Assembly: GCA_028274465.1 (NCBI GenBank)
Contig: CM051455.1
Span: 39,555,290 to 39,619,289, forward strand
DNA: 64,000 nt
Source: Plantago ovata
Lineage: Eukaryota; Streptophyta; Magnoliopsida; Lamiales; Plantaginaceae
Reading direction: 5' to 3'
Part shown: positions 51,057-62,883 of the stretch, piece by piece
Layout of the letters: every line of letters begins with the position of its first letter
Position numbering within the stretch: position 1 is the stretch's first letter
Notes under the pieces: model-generated
Seen by the model: the letters and a program-made list of their open reading frames with translations, nothing else
Databases searched by the model: none
What the model was told of the DNA's origin: nothing
Position numbers and translations under genes: made by a program

Positions 51057-51190
51057 CCTCAGGGATGGAACGGGGAGGCATCTTAACCTTAGAGGTGCAT
51101 ATGGGGGCGTATCTTAACCTTAGAGGTACATGGGGACGTGTCTTAACCTTAGAGATGCAAAGGGGTGTGTCCTAACTTCAGGGATACAGA
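51049..51190 (+). repeat. About 30-bp tandem repeats before the 3' LTR
   Basis: TC(T/C)TAAC(C/T)T(T/C)AG.G.T.CA..GGGG.. recurs with starts near 51051, 51081, 51112, 51141 and 51170, a period of 29-31 bases and five copies. It begins at the end of the pol frame and lies before the purine-rich AAAGGTGGAGA tract that precedes the LTR. Confidence 0.85.
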
Positions 51191-51221
51191 GGTCGTTGGT
51201 GTTGAGCTAAAGGTGGAGATT

Positions 51222-51748
51222 TGTGAGGTGTTATCTCAACAACTGTTTCCGAATGCAATCAGGAAAAGGTAATTGTCTCCATTAGGAAATCAATTCCTAT
51301 TTGATTTCAATTCCTATTCGAATTCCTTTAGGTATAGCTGCAAATTGAAGGCTATATAAAGGGGTGATTATTGCATGCTCATAACCAGATCTGGAGACAT
51401 AACAACACAGCTTGAAGACCCGGTTCGACTACTTCGAAGGGTGATATTATATAGATTATAGGTTCTAGCTTTGAGAGACAGTTTTATTCTTGTTTCTTGC
51501 ATACTGTTAGGGACTTGTAATTGGGATTGATATAATATAGTGGAAGCTCGTGATCTCCGTGGACGTAGGTTATTTACAACCGAACCACGTTAAACTCTTG
51601 TGTCTTTCTTGCTTATCGTTCTTGCTCTGTTTTCTGTTTTGGTTGCTTGGGTGTGTGTTCGATTGGTGCGGCTGGTTCTTGGTGGTTTAGTTGTGTTGTG
51701 AGCTTTTGTAATTAGGTATAATCGACTATTGTTGAATCGAACTCAACA
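51222..51748 (+). repeat. 3' LTR of the copia element
   Basis: 527 bases, same ends as the 5' LTR, followed by TTAAG. A short purine-rich tract (AAAGGTGGAGA) lies just upstream as a polypurine-tract candidate. Confidence 0.95.
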
Positions 51749-51937
51749 TTAAGATTTGCAGAATAGGGTGTCATAGATCTTATTTCTTTCCCTTCGTATT
51801 GGAATTATCTTCATGTTTATATGTAGGAAGCAACAATGTGACCATACCGGGCAAGAGACACCGAGGGAGGCCCCGCAAGCACCCTTTGGCCAAATATTCA
51901 ATTTTCCAACCTGGCATTGCTAAAAAGACATAATAGG

Positions 51938-52262
51938 TGAGTTGAACTACTTTCTGGGGATACAGATCAAACATCATAAAAATTGTTTTCTTGACTCGGT
52001 CAAAGTATGCAACGAACATATTGAAGAGGCTTGGCCTAGAGAATGCAAAACTACTAAAAACTCCAAAAACTCCAATGAGTTCCACCATGGAGATCAACAA
52101 AGATGGAATTGGGGGAGAGTGTTGACCAACATTGTACAAATTCATGATTGGTAGCCTTCTATATCTTTTAGCCTCAAGACTAGACATCATATGTAGTATG
52201 TTTGTATATGATATTTGATCCCAAAACCACTGACTTGAATGCTATCAAAAGATTACAGAAGA
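51938..52262 (+). pseudogene. Ty1/copia reverse-transcriptase fragment (copy B)
   Basis: Counterpart of 33409-33735. Two Ts are missing in the TTGTTTTTTCTTGAC tract relative to A, so the frame shifts after IKHHKNCF. Non-functional. Confidence 0.75.
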
Positions 52263-52448
52263 CTGGAACTAGAACAATTAAGACTTCAATGAGTCTTCAA
52301 GCATTTCTAGTGTCTTTTTTTCTTTCTTTAGTTCAATGCAGGCACTAAAAAAAAATTGAATTTTAGCCACGGATACTAGAACAAGTAAGACTTCAATGAG
52401 TCTTAGAGCATTTCTAGTGTCTTTTTTCTTTCTTTAGTTCAATGCAGG

Positions 52449-54915
52449 CACTACAAAAAAAAACTGGATTTTAGCCACGGATCTATCCGTGGCTAAATCC
52501 TTTTAGCTACAAATAGATTCATTACTAATAAGCTCGTCGCCATTTTGGCGTAGCAACTACGTAGCCACGGATAGTATCCTATCCGTGGCTAAAGGTAGCG
52601 AGGTTTTTTGTGACGGATAAATAGTTGACCGGGTTGGATCCAGGCTTTGGGCTTACTAACGGATAGATTTTATCTGTGGCTAACTACGGCAACGGATAAA
52701 ACACTATCCGTTAGTGAATATATTAGTTTAAAAAACTAAGAGGTTGTGTTGTTATACCGGATAGATTTTATCCGTTGCCATAGTTAGCCACAGATAAAAT
52801 CTATCTGTGGTTTTTTTTGTTGGGTCTGTGTATATTATTTTATTGTTATTAATATTAGACGGGTGATAATATTTGTTTGTATTTGTAAATTTAATTATAT
52901 GAAAATCATACGAATTAAAATAGAAAAATATTCGAATATACAAATCCATGCAAACATACTAAAACTGTACATACTAAATAAAGAAACTAAAAAGTGTACG
53001 TAAATACGGAATAAAGAAACTAGAGCGTACAAAGATAAACATAATTCCTAACAAGAAAACTAGCTAAGGGTCCGGGTTCTCCACAGCACCGGCCCAGTGC
53101 TCGGGAATTAGTTCCGGCCACGGGTTCCAGTACGCATTCCACAAATCATAATGGTCGGGGTCGATGTAGTTAGCCCAAGCATGGGACTCGTGATGGACAC
53201 GCAATTGTTTGGCGCGGTAAACCGTTTGCTTGTAGATGTTGGACACCTCTTGGTTGAAGACCCTCCACAGAACCTCCATATGCACAATAGGGACCCAATA
53301 GTACGTCTGCAAGAGTTCAGTTACTTCAAATAAGCCAAACATAGTAGAATACTAATTCAACAATATAACAAAATTACTCAAGCTAATGGGCGCCGCCTAC
53401 CCATCTTGAATGCACGGATATACATACTGTCAATAAACAAGGTAGTGGATGCGGCCTACCCATTTTGAATGCGGACATACTGTGTAGCAAAAAGTAGTGG
53501 GCGCCGCCTACCCATTTTGAATGCGGACGCAATCCAAAAAAACTAGAATTGTAAGTAAAGTACCTTGAGCTCCTGGAAATAGCCCCGCTTCACGGTGAAG
53601 GGAAGCGTACTCCAATTCTGGCCGCCACTCGACGTCCAGGAGCCGGAAACGGATGTCGGTGCAGTATCGTGGATAGCCTTTCTCTATTAGACACCGAAAC
53701 CAACCTGTCATACACGGTTTTACATGTTTAGCCATTAAACACAACTATATATAAGCACATACCAGAACTATACCAATTAATCAAAATTTACATTATACCA
53801 TGATAGTGCAACATCTCCAGGCCATTGTATGTCTGGCCCGGAAACCACTCGAGGAGTGCCACGTCGTCTTGTGGTGGTTGTGCTCCACCGTTGTTCATTA
53901 TGTCTGTATGTAGAAAATGTAAGTTGAAAACAATGATAATTAGTAACGAAAAAGAAAGTCTAACTTATCAAATAGAGTCTATATATAACTTCTTAAGACT
54001 GGTTTACATCATTATCGCAGTATAATTTTAACTAAAAATTAATCCAAATTATTCCAATTAATCTAATTTAATTCAGAATTAACATAATATGCAAAACTAA
54101 TTTAATTCATAATTAACAAAATACAAAAATTAATTCCACTAAACTGGAAATTATGAAAAACTAATAAGAAAAATTAATTTAACTAAATTATGCAAATTTA
54201 ATCGAAATTAACTAATACAATCATTTCATATTAAACCAAATTAAATCAAAAAAAAAAAAAACTAACTAACTAGGGTTTAGAAAATAACTTACCCGGAAGT
54301 GTAAGCTGGTGGCGCGGTGGTGGCTCCTGCTTGGAGGCGGTGGTGGCAGAGAGCAAGGTGGCATCGAGGAGGTGGCACGGTGGTGGCATTGAGGGAAGAG
54401 AACAAAAATTAGAAAAAGAAAAAGGGAAAAGAAGAGAATGAGGGAGTAGAATAATGACTTGCCAATCGGAACCGTAGCGGTGGTACGTGGTGGCTCCGAG
54501 GTGGTGAAGAAATGGAGACTGTGAGGAGGAGAAATGGGTTTAGGCTTTCACTTGGGGGAAATGGAGGTTGTGAGGAGAAGAAGAGACCCGATCGGGTCTC
54601 TTATACTCGGACGTAGCCACGAATAAAATCTATCCGTGGCTACAATTTTATTTTATTATTTTTTTTTCAAACGGTCAACTTTTTTGACACGAATAAATTC
54701 TTCGTGGCTATTTTACCCACGGATAAAATCTATCCGTGGATACAGTGCACAAACTCGGGCATGGACAGGCACGAACTGAGCTTCCAAACTTAGTTCGTGC
54801 CTATCGGTGGCTAAAATAGCGATTCGTGGCTATTTTAGCCACGGGTAGTATCCGTAATAGCCACGAATAGTATCCGTGCCACGTCCGGTGGCTATTTTGT
54901 GGATTTCTTGTAGTG
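52449..54915. mobile_element. CACTA (En/Spm-type) element (copy B)
   Basis: Same ends and AGG duplication (52446-52448 and 54916-54918) as 33925-36394. The 108-bp left-end duplication is present too, so insertion and that duplication predate the split of A and B. Subterminal GCCACGGATA words are retained. Confidence 0.9.
53064..53898 (-). CDS. CACTA-borne three-exon gene, unknown function (copy B, open)
   Basis: Predicted minus-strand exons are 53799-53898, 53564-53704 and 53064-53323, each bounded by GT and AG with phases that join. Total 501 bases, 166 residues. It opens MNNGGAQPPQDDVALLEW, has a central GYPRYCTDIRFRLLDVEW block, and ends in a Trp- and Pro-rich tail (NAYWNPWPEL...AVENPDP). 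No signal peptide, membrane segment or known motif was recognised. It lies inside a CACTA element without a transposase, so it may be an accessory element protein or a captured host exon set. The exon model is my inference. The alternative exon-three acceptor at 53306 would break the frame. Confidence 0.55.
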
Positions 54916-54918
54916 AGG

Positions 54919-55391
54919 ATTGACCTTGGTTTAATTCGTTCAGAACATCCAGTCTATAGTTGATCAAAAGCTTCCTAACATTCAACTTTGTGCTTCTTGG
55001 AAAGCTCAGCATTGGCTTCAAGGCATGTCTTCACAAAGTGTTGGGTCCAGAGATGTCTTTCCCTGAACTAGCTAGGCATGTGATTTATGTTTGTCGGATA
55101 GATTCATCATCTGTATATCACATCCAGAGAACTGAAATCAATTATGTAGTCATCTCTGGTTAGGTAGAAAAACTCCCAGAGATTTACACCCAGTCTTGAT
55201 CTGGAGTTTCCCATATCATCTTTGATCAAAGCCACTTCATCTAGCTTGTGAAATAGGCATTCATCCCGTAGTCCATTTTGAGTGCTTCCCTTTTGATAGA
55301 CACTTCCAGATTCAACCAATTCTTTGTGAAATCAATTCCAAGCACATCCTTGTTTTCACTGTACTCTTTTTTCCTCCATTCATACCTCTGT
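54919..55391. other. Unassigned stretch between CACTA ends (copy B)
   Basis: Counterpart of 36398-36870. No gene seen. Confidence 0.4.
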
Positions 55392-55762
55392 CACTACTAG
55401 AAAAAATGGATTTCGTGACACCCAAAAATAGTCACTAATAAGCATCGTGACCTTTTTAGCTATTGTGACGCTTTTTCAAAAGTGTCACATGTAAAGGGGT
55501 TTCAATAGCTTAGGTCATTATAGGTTTATATAGTGACACCATAATCAGTGTACATAAACATATATTGTGACCATATTGTGACATTATAGCTTAGGACAAT
55601 AGGCATCTGTTGTGGTGTTTTCGGCTCCAAGTAAAGCTTTCCCAACTCGACCAGCAAAAGAAATTAAAGAAGTGTCACCATACCCCCACTCTAGTGACAC
55701 CAGCTTATGTAATTATAAGTTATATATATACTGAGATTGTAAAGGTACCGACTTTATTTATT
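55392..55762. mobile_element. Second CACTA-type element, left part only (copy B)
   Basis: CACTACTAGAAAAAATGG start with GTGACAC subterminal words, as in 36871-37240. The right end is missing here too. Confidence 0.6.
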
Positions 55763-55770
55763 TATCTTAG

Positions 55771-55771
<1 letters not shown>

Positions 55772-55844
<73 letters not shown>
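55772..55844. repeat. (TTA)24 array (copy B, single array)
   Basis: Joins the left flank seen before 37251 in A directly to the TCTTTTATAATCACAC flank seen after 39344 in A. It is thus the empty-site counterpart of the 37351-39297 insertion. Confidence 0.95.
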
Positions 55845-57198
55845 CTTTTATAATCACACAAAATTGGAAGGGAGTCGAGAGACAAGCTGTGATCCCACCC
55901 CTTTTTGGATACTAAAACTAAGTCTAGAAAAAAGGAAAACACCGCTCCTAACATTATTCGAAAGACTAACACAAAGATGCCTGAGGCGCGATAGAGTATC
56001 CAACGCCTCCTGTCGAACTCCCCTAAGGTAGAGAAGGCAAAAGGGATAAACGAATAGCCGTGTTTCTGTACACTTGGAAGAGTACTTCCTCTTCTTCTTC
56101 TGTACGGCATTCTGCAAAGCAACTCCGAGAGCCCAAGAATCCACTTCCCCTACCAGCAAAAGGAGAGACACCGGTGACATCCAAACAAGCATATTTGCCT
56201 TGGTAATAATTGTACAACAACAAGTTCGTTGGGCGTAGATCTCGTCCATCATCGGAAAGAAACCCCAGAGGGACCTCTTTCCGCACCGCAACACCAACCT
56301 TAAAGCAGATGTCAGCCAGAGTATCACGCACAAGATTGTGCCAGAACTTCACCCCCACCTTGTTGGAACAGTGAACTGCGTGGTCACCCCACTGGTCCAT
56401 CTGATGCACATGTACAACTCGTGCAAGAGGAGCCATCATCGAACAAGGGGACTGCAAGACGATAACACAACACAACACAGAACTGTCGAGGATTCATCCG
56501 CTGCCCCAACCCATCAATAGGAATGGTACGGTGAATAATAAATCTTGGGCATGAGTATCCAACGCCTCCTGTCGAACTCCCCTAAGGTAGAGAAGGCAAG
56601 AGGGATAAACGAATAGCCGTGTTTCTGTACACTTGGAAGAGTACTTCCTCTTCTTCTTCTGTACGGCATTCTGCAAAGCAACTCCGAGAGCCCAAGAATC
56701 CACTCCCACTACCAGCAAAAGGAGAGACACCGGTGACATCCAAACAAGCATATTTGCCTTCGGCACAATTGTACAACAACAAGTCCGCTGGGCGTAGGTC
56801 TCGTCCATCATCGGAAAGGAACCCCAGAGGGACCTCTTTCCGCACCGCAACACCAACCTTAAAGCAGATGTCAGCCAGAGTATCACGCACAAGATTGTGT
56901 CGGAACTTCACCCCCACCTTGTTGGAATAGTGAAGTGCGTGGTCACCCCACTGGTCCATCTGATGCACATGTACAACTCGTGCAAGAGGAGCCATCATCG
57001 AACAAGGGGACTGCAAGACGATAACACAACACAACACGGAACTGTCGAGGATTCATCCGCTGCCCCAACCCATCAATAGGAATGGTACGGTGAATAATAA
57101 ATCTTGGGCATGAGGGGCACGGACAGAATTAAGAAGAGCCTCCTGCCGACGACTCAGACCGTAACGTGACGATAGATGTGTATCAATGACACCAAGTA
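55845..57198 (-). mobile_element. RLE-type non-LTR element (copy B)
   Basis: Counterpart of 39345-41258 with two instead of three 559-bp units. Minus-strand WGDHAVHC, RHNLVRDTL, KEVPLGF, PADLLLY and CLDVTG pieces are retained across frames. The unit next to the 3' end has a few unique changes (for example RPTNLLLY). Inactive, RT absent. Confidence 0.75.
55994..57111. repeat. 559-bp tandem repeat, exactly 2 units (copy B)
   Basis: Anchors GAGTATCCAACGCC at 55994 and 56553, ending at 57111 (2 x 559 = 1118). Confidence 0.95.

Positions 57199-57231
<33 letters not shown>
57199..57231. repeat. (ATT)11 array (copy B)
   Basis: Short counterpart of the 87-base array at 41259-41345. Confidence 0.95.
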
Positions 57232-59331
57232 TTCACTAAGTAATTTTTTTTAAAACCGAACATACGAACGATCTTTTAGATATAAACAACAAAAGGAGGT
57301 TTTGAACAAAGCTTAAAACTTTAAGCAAACAATCAATGATAACAAAACTTCAGTTTTAGAACCAAAAGACGTAACGAAGATAATATGTTTTCTTCTTAAT
57401 TCTTCTAACATAAATTCCCAAAACACCCATCCCAGACACTTGAGTCGCAGGACACCTACGCTCCGTCGCCTTCAGCTGAATCTAAAAGGAAGTGATGAAA
57501 AGAGTGTGAGACAAAAATCTCAGTGGTGTTCGTGCGGTAGTGAGTTTTATGCAAAAAGTATTTTCAGTTTGCAAACAAAATAGAAAAACAATCAATTAAA
57601 CAATTAGTAGATAGAACAATAATGGTATTTGGTGCAGCCCGCCTTATTGCTCCTACTCCCAATAGCCCTTATAACTCCCTCCAGAGACCGCAACTCGGGA
57701 AACAATACAATGCCCTGCGTACGTTTAGGGAGAATCCTACGACCCAACAAGACATCGGCTTCTTCTGCCTCGCATCAAGAGGGAATAGACTAGAAAACAA
57801 ATAAATCAACTCGATAGCCTCTACTACCCAAGTTTACCTACTGGTATTCCTAATCGACCGGTCAGACAATTAGCGGTAAAACAATCAAACATTAAAACAA
57901 TCTCAAAAACCAAGTGAGAAGTCATGCATAAACTTCAAAGCAAAACAGTCGTGCATATGAGACGTATATATATATATAGCGGAAGCTGAACAATAAAATC
58001 AACAATTAAAATATGCATACATTAAAAATTCCAGGTTTTTGGAAATAGTTACTAAGTAGTAGTTTTTGGGTGAACACTCACCTTACAGATTGCTCGAACT
58101 TAACACCACAGAGAGCTCCGATTACGAAGCACCAGACAAATTACCTAAAAAGAATTCCGACAGTTACTACCTAAAAGTCAAACGGATAACTAAACGTAAA
58201 AGGTTAAAAACAAATAAAATATAGGAATTGAACACAAGACCTAAAGGTTTAATCAATCAACACCCAACCAACTTAACTAGAAACTTAGTCAATTACAATG
58301 TTCCAAAAATACTTCTTTAACTTGTTAACTTTAGAAAAAGATCAACAAATGTCATTCTTCATTTGGACAAAAAACTACACCACGATTAACAAGACATTTC
58401 ACATAGATAAAACATCTTGAAATTTATTTCAGAAAATATTTCCAACTAGTACTGTTTCTTAGCTTTCTAAAGACTATTGTTAAGCCTAATTAGGATTAGT
58501 GAGCTATGCATAATAACACTCCAGCAGAGAGCAATGTTACAAATAAATTCATAAAATATTATTGACATCCTGGAAAATTCCGATTCCAATTGGAAATGTT
58601 TATAACTCATAATACTGTTAACACAAAAAATTTCAGTTCCATTTCAGTCCCTCGAACACAAATTTTGTCCCATATTAAATTTCCACTCGATTGGCCTCCC
58701 AAAGTGGTTGAAGTCCGCCACGAGTGCGGCGAAGTGCTAGAGAATTAATATAAATGACTAGATTTCGTTCCTCCCATCAGTTCGAGACTTTGGAAGAGTT
58801 GGAATTCTATCAGCCTGCACATCTATTTTTCTCTAGAAAGGATTTAGCAACATAGTTTCAAACGGAACCTTAGTTCGTAATAAAAATTTCTGACGGATTC
58901 TCCGATGTTATATTTTATGTTCGTCACTAAATTTCTAGCGGACTATTTGTTGTTAGAATTTTCACTAAATTTTTCAATGTTGTTATTTTAGTTGCTAAGA
59001 AAATTTCAAATTGAATTTTGTTTTTGGAATTTTTGTTGGTGAGAATAGCTTCTAACGAATTTTGCGTTGGTGTGCATAGTTTTCAAAAGTGCCAACAAAA
59101 TAGTCACGAATGTTCAAATTTGTTGGAAACTACAACAACAAAATACCCACGAAATTGTCACGAGAAATCCAATTTCTTGGTGTTTTGTCGCTGGTCAAGT
59201 ACAGATTTCTTTAGTAAATAATTTTTTGGTATTATGTTGGTAATCCGTTACAAATTGCAACAAAGAAACTGTAAAAAAAATCAATGGAAAGACACTGTTG
59301 TTGAAAGGTCTATTTATCCTAATGACCTAGA
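57232..59331. other. Non-coding tail of duplication copy B
   Basis: Counterpart of 41346-43442, with scattered substitutions. No gene seen. Confidence 0.45.
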
Positions 59332-59523
59332 TATATAATTAATTAACAAATACTATAATTAAACAATAAAATCCAACTGTGTCTTTCCAACGAAAAATGT
59401 GTCTTCATCATAGTTTTTATTTTTTTTTTGTTTTTTTTACTAAAAGTAGAAGTTAACAACACTTTGAAACATGTTTGACAAAATGACAAAGTCAAAACAA
59501 TTAAAACAAATAAAAATAATTTA

Positions 59524-59890
59524 ATTTTTTTTTAAACAACAAAATTTTATTAATAAATTAACCAAAGAAAGAAAGTGCAAGTACAAATGGTAAGTGCATA
59601 AGGGATGCACATCAACAAAGAAATACTCAAGCCATTCACTTCACCCGATACCATGAAAAGTATAAAAGCATGTTCGAACCTCAAATCCGTTATGTCCGTA
59701 TCAAAACTTAACCATCCCTATCGTATAGTGTGTCATCTTAATAGCAAGATGCCAAGGGTAAAGGGATGACGAATTGGTAAAACAACTCTAGTTAAGTCCG
59801 ACGGAGTGGAATATCTTTCGTCGCAAGTTTAGGTAACTCAACACAAAAACGAAGCGGGGCACAAAACAATCACGTACAAGATAATAATTA
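59524..59890 (-). mobile_element. Probable LINE 3'-end relic
   Basis: TTTTTTTTTAAACAACAAAATTTTATTAATAAATT reads on the minus strand as an AATAAAATTTTGTT sequence followed by an A run, the usual 3' end of plant LINEs. No coding remains. Confidence 0.35.
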
Positions 59891-60814
59891 AAAATATTAA
59901 AAATAATTTTATTGGTTAAAATGTTTTTGAAATATTAAAAATATTCCAACATTCTATTGGTCCTTGCCAATGTAATTAATATCAATCCAACTCTTCTAAT
60001 TTCTCTTGTCAGCTATGTTATACTAGAATTTTAACCTGGTGCCCATAATCTTTAACAATATCATTTGTTGCCCGAACGTATGTGTGAGATCCCACCGTTA
60101 CAAATTATTCATACTTAAAATTAAAATAAGTAGGTAGTTATATAGTTATGCGACTAAAATTGTAATGCAAGTGTAATTGAGTGATCCCAATAAAGTAAAA
60201 CTAAACCCCACAAGTAATTGAAGTAAATCACAATAACATCATGCTAGGAAAGTAACCAGGTTCATTTCACATATCCCTGAACCATGCTATAGCAAACTAC
60301 TATACGGCTAAACCATAACAATCTGATACCTGGCAGCAGCAACGTAAATCAAAATGCCATTGCAATCTAAACCAAGTCAAATCAGCAATCTTGCATTCAG
60401 AAACACTTTACTCAACAAGTTTGTACTAAGAACATCCTATTTGCATGTTGTGTTATTTACAACACAACATTTACACTGCCTATCAGAATTCATAATTTCT
60501 ATCCGGCTTGAGTAATATCATATTTCACAAGCTCTATGGGTAAGTTGACAGCATCTACTTTTTGCATTGCACTTGAGACTTTAAAGATCTTGCAAGACGT
60601 TTCACATAAGTAGATATATAGTTTCTTTTTTTTTTTGTTCGTGCCTAAACAATCATGTGTCATCACATCTGCTCTAGACTTATCTCATCCAACAACGAGT
60701 TTGGGCCCAAAACTAATAACTGAACATGCAATATGTCTGATCTGGTTCACGCCCAACATGCCCAAATTCTCACGGAGTTTATGAGGTATAAGGATGCTCT
60801 ACGTGATTCTCACC

Positions 60815-60912
60815 AGTCATCTCCAAGAAGGCTAGCACCATCAAGTTGAGCAATTGATCTCGGCAGAAGTTCCAGACCACAATTATTATTATTAGCCGTC
60901 AGGTTATCAAGT
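60815..60912 (-). pseudogene. Leucine-rich-repeat gene scrap
   Basis: The minus strand reads LDNLTANNNNCGLELLPRSI then AQLDGASLL before a stop. The LxxLxANNN..L..LPRSIAQL spacing is that of plant intracellular Ras-group LRR proteins. Only about 30 codons are recognisable, so it is a relic or chance resemblance. Confidence 0.35.
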
Positions 60913-61803
60913 GCAAATTTCACCCATCACTTCATTCTTCCACGAACAGGACCAAAACCATTTTCTTCTCTCTGTCTCTGCAACGTAGTTGGTAATTTAC
61001 GTGGCGTTGAGCTAGATACTTCTGTTTCTTCTCAGCACTCATAATCATATGCATAGGGCACCTTCTTTCCCGCGCATAGATCCTGCTCCATTCTCTTTCT
61101 TGTTCATTTTGATTATTAAGCCAATCAGAGTTTGGTACTGGTTCTCGTCTCCATGATGAATATATGACTTTTTAACATCCAATCAGACTTCTCCACGTGA
61201 CTTCATGCTTTCGCCTCAACCACATATAAGGAACTGCAATGTGAAACAAAGGTTGTGAAGTTGGGAGTTAAGAGACTGCAATCAGTAATACTTGGAGATC
61301 TAATTGTCTATTCACACACTTTGAATAACATAACAAAACTAAGTACTCATCTGATTGTGCTTATGTAATATGCTCTCCTGCCGCTCAAATGATTTCTAAA
61401 ATTTGATATCTTCTCCTAAGCAAATAAAAATAGCAATTCTATATAAGTTAATATAACTGCCTCACAAAATAGTCTTCGCAGGAAAGCACAATAATTTACA
61501 GGAACTGCCCATATGAAATAGAGAACAAAATGGGGAAACTGGAACGCACAAAAAATATTTTTTTAAAAAGAACACGTTCAAAATCCTGGCCTCAAAGCTT
61601 GTCAAAGGAAAAGGCCAGATCAAAATTGCTACATCCAATCCAAAGACTTTACACGAAACAGTTTCCCATCATGCTAATTAATGCCTCAAACATTTCATGT
61701 AAGCATTATACACTCACATCAAATCCAAAAATAAATGCAATGCAATAGGCATTACTTATCAGATTAACACACACCTGACACAAACTAAACTGTGTTCTTC
61801 GAT

Positions 61804-62015
61804 CATCTTCTTAAGGTCTGAATGCATAATATCATCGACATGGGAATATAGGAACTAATTTCTTGAGAGGTAATAAGACAATAATTTAGTTCAGAATTGC
61901 CAAAATAATAGCAGCTAGTAGATGACATCTTCTTAAGGTCTAAATACATAATATCACAGACATGGAAGTATAGGAACTGATTTTGGAGGCGTTAAAAGAC
62001 AATAGTTTCAGTAAC
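61804..62015. repeat. 122-bp direct duplication, 2 copies
   Basis: CATCTTCTTAAGGTCT.AAT.CATAATATCA..GACATGG.A.TATAGGAACT starts at 61804 and 61926, with scattered differences and a short unique stretch between. Confidence 0.7.
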
Positions 62016-62285
62016 AGAAACAATCTTAGTCTCCCTGAGCCAAAAATCCACAAATTCTAATATCTCAAAGCACCATTCATGCGGAAAATAAAACGTGAAT
62101 CATGTTATAGATATAACTATGTAGCAAATATTAGGAACTTTAATTGAAAATGATAATAAGGACTTAAATACTTGAGGTTTAATACATAATAGGCCATGCT
62201 CCATGTTTGACGATCATCAAAGTTTCAAACCAGAAGAAAGTGATCTCCAAGCATCTAATAAATAAAGTTTGCACCCCTTGTATAC

Positions 62286-62814
62286 TGTGAGGTGTTATCT
62301 CAACAACTGTTTCCGAATGCAATCAGGAAAAGGTAATTGTCTCCATTAGGAAACCAATTCCTATTTGAATTCAATTCCTATTCGAATTCCTTTAGGTATA
62401 GCTGCAAATTGAAGGCTATATAAAGGGGTGATTATTGCATGCTCATAACCAGATCTGGAGACATATAACAACACAGCTTGAAGACCCGGTTCGACTACTT
62501 CGAAGGGTGATATTATATAGATTATAGGTTCTAGCTTTGAGAGACAGATTTGTTCTTGTTTCTTGCATACTGTTAGGGACTTGTAATTGGGATTGATATA
62601 ATATAGTGGAAGCTGGTGATCTCCGTGGACGTAGGTTATTTACAACCGAACCACGTTAAACTCTTGTGTCTTTCTTGCTTATCGTTCTTGCTCTGTTTTC
62701 TGTTTTGGTTGCTTGGGTGTGTGTTTGATTGGTGCAGCTGGTTCTTGGTGGTTTAGTTGTGTTGTGAGCTTTTGTGATTAGGTATAATCGACTATTGTTG
62801 AATCGAACTCAACA
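62286..62814 (+). repeat. 5' LTR of the second copia element
   Basis: TGTGAGGTGTTATCTC start and GAACTCAACA end. Nearly identical to the LTRs at 45876 and 51222. Confidence 0.93.
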
Positions 62815-62883
62815 ATTGGCGCCGTCTGTGGGAAGAAGGGTCGAAGGAATTTACCGGGAGAATCCAAAGCTTGATATAAGCAA

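Larger units (their letters stand above)
45876..51748 (+). mobile_element. Full-length Ty1/copia retrotransposon, 5.87 kb
   Basis: Two 527-base LTRs (45876-46402 and 51222-51748), TG...CA ends and a perfect TTAAG target duplication (45871-45875 and 51749-51753). Copy A at about 33220 shows the uninterrupted target with one TTAAG. Coding order gag, protease, integrase, RT, RNase H places it in Ty1/copia. The LTRs differ at 5 positions, so insertion is recent. It is defective (see 46471-51056). A close relative starts at 62286. Confidence 0.95.
45524..51937 (+). pseudogene. AT-hook gene fragment (copy B), split by a Ty1/copia element
   Basis: TATATAAG leader at 45524 and the downstream RHRGRPRKHPLAKYS frame near 51850-51935 correspond to 32875-33408. 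The copia element 45876-51748 sits in the predicted intron between them, with duplicated TTAAG. Confidence 0.4.
43840..59331. repeat. Segmental duplication, copy B (15.5 kb)
   Basis: Counterpart of 31191-43442, enlarged by the 5.9-kb Ty1/copia insertion at 45876-51748 and lacking the 37351-39297 non-LTR insertion. The FAD2 coding sequences appear to differ by a single silent base. Non-coding parts differ by scattered substitutions, up to several per 150 bases near 42700/58600. Confidence 0.9.
59332..62285. other. Intergenic, no intact gene
   Basis: Begins at the right edge of the duplication. Contains a LINE-like 3' end (59524-59890), a leucine-rich-repeat gene scrap (60815-60912) and a 122-bp direct duplication (about 61804-62015). 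No intact coding sequence was recognised. Confidence 0.45.
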
